A DNA stretch of 23,830 bases, taken from IMG/VR virus record IMGVR_UViG_3300025767_000125, positions 1 through 23,830 of that record; one strand, written 5' to 3'. The position numbers and the translations under genes were made by a program. Under the pieces are notes generated by a model. The model was not told the origin of the DNA, did not search any database, and saw nothing but the letters and a program-made list of their open reading frames with translations. Every line of letters begins with the position of its first letter. Positions within the stretch are counted from its first letter, which is position 1. Below are positions 17,061 to 22,623 of this stretch, piece by piece. Origin of the DNA: a virus.

Positions 17061-17147
17061 AATAATCTCTCTTTTTTTATATTATAATACAAATGAAATT
17101 AATATGCACATATTTAATTAAAAATGACACATGTGAGGTAAAATAAA
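17061..17147. promoter_or_regulatory. Divergent promoter region with AT-rich dyad
   Basis: An 87-base gap between two divergently transcribed units. At 17097-17119 there is an imperfect dyad: CATATTAATT on the minus strand and CATATTTAATT on the plus strand, so each gene has a copy pointing towards it. The minus strand also has TATAAT at 17086-17081, near the nuclease gene, which could be a host-type -10 box. On the plus strand GAGGT at 17135-17139 sits eight bases before the ATG at 17148. Both transcription units must start here unless they are read from far upstream. The dyad might alternatively be an operator. Confidence 0.45.
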
Positions 17148-18203
17148 ATGGCAGACATTGAAAAATTTATTTATTATAATAACGGTTCGAAAAAAGTATT
17201 GAAGCCTACTGATAGAGTTGTTATAAGTTCAGGAGGACTTGCATTCGAAGGAGAAACTGATGATAATTTTGAAACACAGTTTGCAGTTCAAGATCCTACA
17301 GCTGACAGAACAGTAACTTTTCCAGATGCTTCAGGTACAGTTTTGTTATCTGACGGTTCTTATACTATGCCGACTTCTGACGGTACTTCTGGACAAGTTC
17401 TTTCTACAGACGGTAACGGAAATATTAGCTTTTCTAATGTTGAAAGCGGAACACAGCAAAGACTTTACTTTCAAGTAAATCAAAATCAAAGCAATCCTAT
17501 AACATTGACAGCACCATCTTCTTCTTACTTCGACGCGTTATATAACGTTAATTGCGCAACAGGATTTCCGTTCGATTTAAATGTTTTTACGCCTAATTCA
17601 GTACCGTCAGGATTTAAAATTACAATAAAAGGCGGAGTAGTTGTAAATGACGTTGTAACTGTAAAATGCACTTCTGGGTTTGTCCTTCAAAGCAATCCTT
17701 CTACAATTTCTACAAACTTTAAAATTAATAGAGCAGGTTATACAAAAACTTTTATTAGCAACGGCTCAGGCTGGTACGAAATAGACGAAAATGAACTTTC
17801 ATATAGCAATGACGTGTACTTAGCAGGAAGAGCTACAAACGACATTCTTTATTGGAACGGAAGTGATTGGCAAAACAAAAACTTAAAAACTGCAGTAGTT
17901 GAAAATGGGTTTATTAATACTGTATTTAGTTCTTCCACAACACTTACAGCGTCTAATAATACTGTTTATATATGTTATACATTATCAAACAATATGGTGA
18001 TAACATTACCATCAAATAGTCCTGCAGGTTCTATAATTGTAGTTAAAAGAGCTAATAGTAATAACACAGTTGCTATAGATCCAGGCGTGGGTTCTATAGA
18101 TGGCTCTACTAACAATTTAGAGCTTCTAAGCGGAACAGAATCAGTAACACTAGTAGCAAGAGGATCATTTAACCAATGGTATAAAATTGGCAGCACGTAC
18201 TAA
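17148..18203 (+). CDS. Fibre-like virion structural protein
   Basis: A 351-residue, beta-rich Ser/Thr/Asn/Gly protein. The N-terminus (KKVLKPTDRVVISSGGLAF at 15-33) looks like an attachment segment. Residues about 47-75 have DPTADRTVTFPDASGTVLLS, a motif common in tail-fibre and appendage proteins, followed by TSDGTSGQVLSTDGNGNISF. Two copies of a small beta module follow. One lies at about 105-215 and ends SGWYEI. The other lies at about 270-348, with MVITLPSNSPAGSIIVVKRA and WYKIGS. A DILYWNGSDW linker lies between them. The same module recurs in the minus-strand fibre genes at 21451 and 22624. It probably encodes a trimeric fibre or head/tail decoration. The start is supported by GAGGT. 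It is the first gene of a four-gene plus-strand island. Confidence 0.7.
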   Translation: MADIEKFIYYNNGSKKVLKPTDRVVISSGGLAFEGETDDNFETQFAVQDPTADRTVTFPDASGTVLLSDGSYTMPTSDGTSGQVLSTDGNGNISFSNVESGTQQRLYFQVNQNQSNPITLTAPSSSYFDALYNVNCATGFPFDLNVFTPNSVPSGFKITIKGGVVVNDVVTVKCTSGFVLQSNPSTISTNFKINRAGYTKTFISNGSGWYEIDENELSYSNDVYLAGRATNDILYWNGSDWQNKNLKTAVVENGFINTVFSSSTTLTASNNTVYICYTLSNNMVITLPSNSPAGSIIVVKRANSNNTVAIDPGVGSIDGSTNNLELLSGTESVTLVARGSFNQWYKIGSTY

Positions 18204-18279
18204 CATTAAGTTGTTAATATAAAAAGAAAAAATTACTTAATATTTATATTTGTCATTCAACAAAAGAAAGGTTTAAGAC

Positions 18280-19692
18280 ATGGCTAATTACTCTGATCAA
18301 TTAGTTGCTATAAGCGGCGGATCAATAAAAAGAATAACGGCTTCAGATTCAATCACACTAACAGCGTCTAGCTTAAGTATGACATCAGGAAGCTTGCGAT
18401 TAGTAGAAGGTGATATTATACTTGAAAGTGGCTCGCTTTCAATAAGTGGCGACGTTGTAACAACAGGAGACTCTTCAGCATCTGCAGGTAGCTTTTCAGG
18501 AAATGTTACTATAGGAGGAACGCTAGAAGTAACTGGAAATACAACGCTAAACGGAGACTTAACAGTTAATGGTACAACAACTTCAGTACAGTCTCAGACG
18601 CTAGAAGTGAAAGATGCTTTTATCAAAGTAGGTGATGGCAATATTTTAGCAGCTAATGCTAAAGACTTAGGTCTTTTATTCAGCATAGGAAATGGTTCTG
18701 CTGAAGATATTGACAATCGTGCAGTTTTTTGGGACTCTTCAGAGTCAGAATTTGCACTTGCTGATGTTGATACATTTAGCGCTACATCTTTTTCTGCAGG
18801 TGATCCTACAGTTGCAGCATACTCACCACTTCGCGCACTTGAATTAAGAGCAGGCGCATTAGGCGGTACTGAGGTTACGTTTGATGCTTCAGGTATTAGC
18901 TCTGCAGCTAGCTTAAGTTTATCTTCTAGCGCAGGCTCTGTTGATTTATCTTCAGCTACTACTATGGAACTTGCTTCAACAGGCGCAATGCATATTAACG
19001 GAACAGCAGCAGTTACTTTAACAGCAGGCGCTGGACTTGATATAAATGTTACCGGTTCAATCACAGCAGACGCTTCTACATCAATTGATTTAAGCTCTAC
19101 GACTACTACTACGATTGATGCAACAGGCGATATGACGCTTACTACAGGCGAAGATTTAATAGTTGCTTCTACTGCAAGCATTGGTTTAACTGCTGGTAGC
19201 ACAATGTCATTAGTAGCAGATACTGATATAAATGTTTCGTCTACAAGCGGATTTATTATTGCTGATGTTGTAGGTGCAGGCATATCATGGTCTGGTATCA
19301 AGTCTTCTTCTACATCTATTGCAGCAGGAATGGTTTTACAGGTTTCAAGCGATGGAACAAATACATATGTTGAAGAATCGACAGGAGACAATATGCCAAT
19401 TGGTGTTTCTTTAGAGTCAGCTGCAGGATTAACATCTGGTGTATATAGCAACAGTTCAATTAAATTGCATACTTTCAGAGGACTTCCTGCGCCTCTATAT
19501 ATGGGTGCTTCAGCGCCTGCAAAGTCAGACAATGGAAGTATCGTATATCTAGACAATGCAAATAGTCACGGAACGCTCACAGCACCTACATCAGGAGTCA
19601 TTTATAGACTAGGTGTTCTTACAGGCGCTGACGGCTCTACTACTACACCAACAGTATTGTGGGATCCTGAGTTCATTGCTGATCTTACTTAA
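18280..19692 (+). CDS. Repetitive beta-structured fibre/appendage protein
   Basis: A 470-residue protein with exceptional Ser/Thr/Ala/Gly content. The N-terminus (SGGSIKRITASDSITLTASS) resembles that of the preceding gene, suggesting the same docking site. Residues about 70-110 read VTIGGTLEVTGNTTLNGDLT, a solenoid-like repeat of 'L-V-G--T--G' type, followed by VKDAFIKVGDGN, a common fibre motif. The middle (about 205-335) consists of short strand repeats such as LSSSAGSVDLSSATTMELAS and TGDMTLTTGEDLIVASTASI, consistent with a beta-helix or stacked beta-prism shaft. The C-terminus (about 340-470) is a more varied domain that probably caps the structure. AAAGG lies eight bases before the ATG. 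Its base composition is visibly richer in G and C than neighbours because of Ala/Gly codons. No endosialidase or S74 peptidase motif is seen. Confidence 0.72.
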   Translation: MANYSDQLVAISGGSIKRITASDSITLTASSLSMTSGSLRLVEGDIILESGSLSISGDVVTTGDSSASAGSFSGNVTIGGTLEVTGNTTLNGDLTVNGTTTSVQSQTLEVKDAFIKVGDGNILAANAKDLGLLFSIGNGSAEDIDNRAVFWDSSESEFALADVDTFSATSFSAGDPTVAAYSPLRALELRAGALGGTEVTFDASGISSAASLSLSSSAGSVDLSSATTMELASTGAMHINGTAAVTLTAGAGLDINVTGSITADASTSIDLSSTTTTTIDATGDMTLTTGEDLIVASTASIGLTAGSTMSLVADTDINVSSTSGFIIADVVGAGISWSGIKSSSTSIAAGMVLQVSSDGTNTYVEESTGDNMPIGVSLESAAGLTSGVYSNSSIKLHTFRGLPAPLYMGASAPAKSDNGSIVYLDNANSHGTLTAPTSGVIYRLGVLTGADGSTTTPTVLWDPEFIADLT

Positions 19693-19700
19693 TACTTAGA

Positions 19701-19757
19701 TTTTAACTTATCCTTTGTGCAGTTATATAATTAATTAAAACAAAGGATAAGTTAAAA
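19701..19757 (+). promoter_or_regulatory. 18-bp perfect stem-loop covering the ribosome binding site, promoter-like loop
   Basis: TTTTAACTTATCCTTTGT at 19701-19718 is the exact reverse complement of ACAAAGGATAAGTTAAAA at 19740-19757. The two are separated by a 21-base loop. The right arm holds the AAGGA Shine-Dalgarno (19742-19746) and the A of the start codon at 19757, so a transcript read through from the upstream gene would hide the start. The loop contains TTATATAATTAATTAAA, which looks like a promoter. There is no T-run after the right arm, so a simple intrinsic terminator is unlikely. Confidence 0.7.
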
Positions 19758-20062
19758 TGAGTGATAGCAAAATTGTCAAAATAGGACTAGGTGAAGCACT
19801 TAGTCGATTTATCAAGCTTAATTTTTTAAAAGCAAGAGGCGTGATAAAGGATACTGACCCTGGCTGGAAAGAGATAGATCTACTTAAAGAAGCAATAGAT
19901 AGTATTAAATTAGATCTTTCTTTTGACTGCGATGGTGACGGAATTCCTGATACTGTTGAGATTTTTGAGAGATCTTCTAAGGATGATTGCTGCAGAGTCA
20001 TCAAAGGTGATTCAGCAAAAAAGCCTAGTGCAAGAAGAAGAAATACAAAAAAGAGCAAATAA
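19757..20062 (+). CDS. Small protein with DxDxDG calcium-type loop
   Basis: A 101-residue soluble protein. Residues 5-50 are amphipathic helices (VKIGLGEALSRFIKLNFL, WKEIDLLKEAIDSIKLDL). Residues 57-65 read DCDGDGIPD, followed by TVEIF. This is a DxDxDG-x-x-D loop of the kind that binds calcium in thrombospondin type-3, dockerin and EF-hand-like repeats. After it come a CC pair (78-79) and a strongly basic tail (SAKKPSARRRNTKKSK), which might bind nucleic acid or an acidic surface. I do not recognise the family. Translation should be controlled by the stem-loop that covers its Shine-Dalgarno. Its place directly after the fibre-like gene suggests a small virion or assembly part, but this is not shown. 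The gene at 20066 follows after three bases. Confidence 0.65.
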   Translation: MSDSKIVKIGLGEALSRFIKLNFLKARGVIKDTDPGWKEIDLLKEAIDSIKLDLSFDCDGDGIPDTVEIFERSSKDDCCRVIKGDSAKKPSARRRNTKKSK

Positions 20063-20065
20063 AAA

Positions 20066-20344
20066 ATGTTACCAGAATTGTCTCTGTTTGATCTTCTTTT
20101 TTGTTATGCATTAACATTCGGATTAATGAACAAAGTTACGTTTTTATATGATAGATTTACTATAACAGATAAACTTCTTTCTTGTTCTTACTGTACAGGA
20201 TTCCACTCTGGTTGGATGCTTTATTTTTTTAAAGGAATGAGCATAGAAAAATTTTCTGATGTAAAGCTATTAATTTATTATGCTATGATATCAGCAAGTT
20301 TCTGTTATATTGCTGACATGTTTTTGGTTTATATAGAAGAATAA
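20066..20344 (+). CDS. Small membrane protein with CSYCTGFHSGW motif (DUF1360-like)
   Basis: A 92-residue hydrophobic protein with probable membrane segments at about 7-26 and 66-90 and a shorter hydrophobic stretch near 48-57. Between them lies LLSCSYCTGFHSGW (37-50). A short Cys-x-x-Cys-x-Gly-Phe/His-x-Gly-Trp string like this marks a small family of phage and bacterial membrane proteins that I associate with DUF1360; the biochemical role is unknown. The CxxC could bind metal or be redox active. It begins three bases after the stop of the preceding gene with only a weak ribosome site, so it is probably translated by coupling. It is the last plus-strand gene and ends four bases from the convergent minus-strand gene, with no visible terminator between. 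Confidence 0.7.
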   Translation: MLPELSLFDLLFCYALTFGLMNKVTFLYDRFTITDKLLSCSYCTGFHSGWMLYFFKGMSIEKFSDVKLLIYYAMISASFCYIADMFLVYIEE

Positions 20345-20348
20345 TAAA

Positions 20349-20885
20349 CTATTCGTATCTTTTTATGATCATGTAATCATAATAACTATTGCCATAGTGT
20401 TTCTGAATTGTACCTGAAACTATACGAATGCTGTATTCAGTTGGCTGTGTTAAGTTTACACATAGTCTCATTGATTTGTCTGAATTCGGTTCAGTAGCAT
20501 GACATTTTATACCTTCGTATCTAGATTCAGTTATATTGTAAAAAGAATACACACCTACTTCACTAAGTGACGTGCTTGCTGTATTCTGATTTTGTACTCT
20601 TTCTATCCAGTATATTCCAGGCTGTAAAACAAATGTATCAAAAGCACCTGCGACATTGTTGCCATTATACTTTAATTGTATAAAATTATTATCTATATTA
20701 AGAATCCATGCATATTTAAAATAATAGTTTGTAGATGTATCTGTATACTTTGGTCTTACGCCTCCAGATTTAGAAGTATGTTGCATATATAGAACAACAT
20801 CATCATTAGAAGGCTCACCATTTATTATTATTTTGCTATTTCTATCTTGAGTCAGGTCATTTACATTAACGCATGAGTGTGACAT
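20349..20885 (-). CDS. Putative receptor-binding/fibre-tip protein, C1q-like beta sandwich
   Basis: I choose the ATG at 20885-20883 (MSHSCVNVNDL, 178 aa) over an in-frame ATG ten codons upstream. AGGGG lies about nine bases before it, the junction with the preceding stop is TAATG, and the neighbour also begins MSH. The protein has the look of a jelly-roll tip domain: AWILNIDNNFIQLKYN, a DTFVLQPGIYWIERV strand (the 'PG-Y-IE' motif of C1q/TNF-like and fibre-tip domains), then YEGIKCHATEP, and a final pair TEYSIRIVSG and YDYMIIKRY. No catalytic residues are seen. The gene is last in the minus-strand fibre block and probably encodes a short tip or accessory adhesin on the fibre made from the upstream genes. 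Fold assignment is inference. Confidence 0.6.
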   Translation of the reverse strand: MSHSCVNVNDLTQDRNSKIIINGEPSNDDVVLYMQHTSKSGGVRPKYTDTSTNYYFKYAWILNIDNNFIQLKYNGNNVAGAFDTFVLQPGIYWIERVQNQNTASTSLSEVGVYSFYNITESRYEGIKCHATEPNSDKSMRLCVNLTQPTEYSIRIVSGTIQKHYGNSYYDYMIIKRYE

Positions 20886-21454
20886 TACGATTTTACCCCT
20901 ACAACTTTTATCCAAGATCTTTCAGAAGGAGTAGTTCCTTGATTAGCTTTGCTAGCTACATTGCTACTATATATAGAAGGAGTATAAAACTTCATGTAAA
21001 TTTCATAGTCTTGAGTAGCATCTATATACAGTTTAGACAAATAAGGATTACCCCAAGTAGAAAAAGTTCCATTTGAAGTTACTGAAATGTTCGATCCTCT
21101 TCCTGATGTTTCATTAATGCTAAACGTTGCAAATCCTGTTGCTGAAAATTTTGGGAAAAATTGACATTCTACTATATATTTTCCTGGTGGCACAATTATT
21201 TTATTGTACCAGTTTGCACCACCATTTTCTATATTTGATATGCTAGAACCTTCTATAGTATTAATAGGATTTTCATCATAGAAATGAAGTTTATCAAAAT
21301 TAGGATATAATTCAGCGTTATAAGCTGTAGAGTAGTCTATGCTAGCGCCGCCGCCGATGTATATGATATTTTGCGGACCAGAAGTACTAGTTACTGTAAA
21401 ATCGCTAAATTTATCAGGCTTTTTGTTATTTAGTTTTACTGTATTGTGACTCAT
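20885..21454 (-). CDS. Putative receptor-binding/fibre-tip protein, C1q-like beta sandwich
   Basis: A 189-residue protein that resembles its downstream neighbour in layout. It starts MSHNTVKLNN and has a low-complexity linker with SGPQNIIYIGGGASI. A beta-sandwich region follows, with WYNKIIVPPGKYIVECQFFP ('PPGKY-IE' strand), FATFSINETSGRG, and a C-terminal YEIYMKFYTPS and SWIKVVGVK. This closing 'W-K-I' strand and the PG-Y strand are typical of C1q-like domains at phage fibre tips. The start ATG overlaps the stop of the preceding gene as ATGA, with GGGAG five bases upstream. It and the 20349 gene may be two versions of an exchangeable host-recognition tip, or parts of one hetero-assembly. Function is inferred from fold pattern and place. 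Confidence 0.6.
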   Translation of the reverse strand: MSHNTVKLNNKKPDKFSDFTVTSTSGPQNIIYIGGGASIDYSTAYNAELYPNFDKLHFYDENPINTIEGSSISNIENGGANWYNKIIVPPGKYIVECQFFPKFSATGFATFSINETSGRGSNISVTSNGTFSTWGNPYLSKLYIDATQDYEIYMKFYTPSIYSSNVASKANQGTTPSERSWIKVVGVKS

Positions 21455-22608
21455 ATTATCTCCCAGTTTGTTTTAGACAAATTATAAACAAGTGTAACAC
21501 TCTGATATGGGTTATCTAATGTTAGTGTAGCTTCGCCTTCTATTGTATCAATTATTGATCCTCCAGCAATTATTACTGAATTATTTAATGCAGAATCATT
21601 TATCTTAAACGTCACTCTTTCGTTATTAGAAGCTAAAGGCATTGTAACTGATATGTTTCCTACTGCTGCACCAGTTTCAATAGAGTAGTACATGCCTACT
21701 TCAGCATTAAAGCTTGCAGATTTATTTTGAAAAAGTGCTTCTTGTTGCAACTTTTCTTTGTAGTTGCTGTCTATTACTACCCATTCATTTCCGTTAAATG
21801 CAAACTTTACAAACTGATATGGTTTATCTAATGCGTAAAGAGTTTTTCCACCTTCGAGATTGTAGTCACTAGCAGCATTTATTGCTACAGGAACACTCAT
21901 TTCATCCATTTTAAAAGCAATTGTATCACCTTTTTTAAAACCATAAATAGAGCCAAAACTAAATCCAGAAGTCGGCAAAGTCAATCTCATACTAGTTATA
22001 TTTTCACCATTTGGATTAGTATCAAGCAAGTATGTTACATTAGGAACTATATTTGTAAGTGTAGAGCTTGTTAAACTTAAATCTCCTCTTGCTAGCCAGT
22101 TTTCATAAAAGCTAAAATTTATTATTGAATTTTCTTCTTCATATACTCTTGATATTTTCCATTGATTTTGTACAGCAGAAAATTTTAGCGTAAGAGTTTG
22201 CTTTCTAAACATATCTATTATATTGTCAGGCTCAGTTTCAAATGTATATGTACCTGAAAATTTTGAGATTTGCATGTATGTAGTTACACCTATATAATAA
22301 GGACTTGCTTCATCTTCTAATTTTATAACAATTACATCACCGTCTTCTGGACTTTCTGGTGTAACTAAAACAGGAGTTGTATAGTTAGTACCATTTGTTG
22401 AATTGTAATTGTTTACAGCATCTTTGTATTTTACAATATAATACTTATTTGACTCTAACTTTGGAAAAGCGTTAGTATCGTTATTATGCAAAGGAAGAAG
22501 AAAATTTTCTGGTTGGTCTAGAATAACTAAAGGTAGATTATTAGAAGATGTGCTACCTGTTCCTATGTTTGTAATGTCTAATTCGTACAGTCTTTTTAAA
22601 AATGTCAT
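21451..22608 (-). CDS. Tail-fibre-like protein with three tandem beta modules
   Basis: A 385-residue protein built from three copies of one beta module. Copy 1 is at about 85-155 (GDVIVIKLEDEASPYYIG ... LKFSAVQNQWKISRV). Copy 2 is at about 200-280 (RLTLPTSGFSFGSIYGFKKG ... YALDKPYQFVKFAF ... EWVVID). Copy 3 is at about 310-385 (GNISVTMPLAS, RVTFKIND ... TLDNPYQSVTLVYN ... WEII). Each has a 'I-(L/M)P' strand, a 'G/E-(T/V)I-FK' strand, a G-rich turn, and a closing 'V-...N-W--I' strand. The module also occurs in the genes at 22624 and 17148, so it is a shared fibre building block. A good AAGGA lies ahead of the ATG at 22608. The gene is 15 bases downstream of the previous fibre gene. The role is probably shaft or attachment of the adhesion fibre. 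Confidence 0.65.
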   Translation of the reverse strand: MTFLKRLYELDITNIGTGSTSSNNLPLVILDQPENFLLPLHNNDTNAFPKLESNKYYIVKYKDAVNNYNSTNGTNYTTPVLVTPESPEDGDVIVIKLEDEASPYYIGVTTYMQISKFSGTYTFETEPDNIIDMFRKQTLTLKFSAVQNQWKISRVYEEENSIINFSFYENWLARGDLSLTSSTLTNIVPNVTYLLDTNPNGENITSMRLTLPTSGFSFGSIYGFKKGDTIAFKMDEMSVPVAINAASDYNLEGGKTLYALDKPYQFVKFAFNGNEWVVIDSNYKEKLQQEALFQNKSASFNAEVGMYYSIETGAAVGNISVTMPLASNNERVTFKINDSALNNSVIIAGGSIIDTIEGEATLTLDNPYQSVTLVYNLSKTNWEII

Positions 22609-22623
22609 TTTATGTGTTCCTTT

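Noticed and set aside
18205-18241. ATTAAGT / ACTTAAT inverted repeat after the first fibre gene
   Set aside because: Only seven bp with a 23-base loop, AT-rich, no T-run. Too weak to call a terminator.
18594-19556. A 320-codon open frame on the minus strand opposite the repetitive fibre gene
   Set aside because: It mirrors the Ala/Ser/Thr codon bias of the plus-strand gene, has a low-complexity Ala/Val/Pro/Ser product, no ribosome site and no domain. The plus-strand product makes clear structural sense.
20363-20382. Seven-bp AT-only stem-loop near the convergent gene ends (TTATGAT / ATCATAA)
   Set aside because: It lies inside the coding end of the minus-strand gene, has little GC and no following T-run in either direction, so it is not credible as a terminator.
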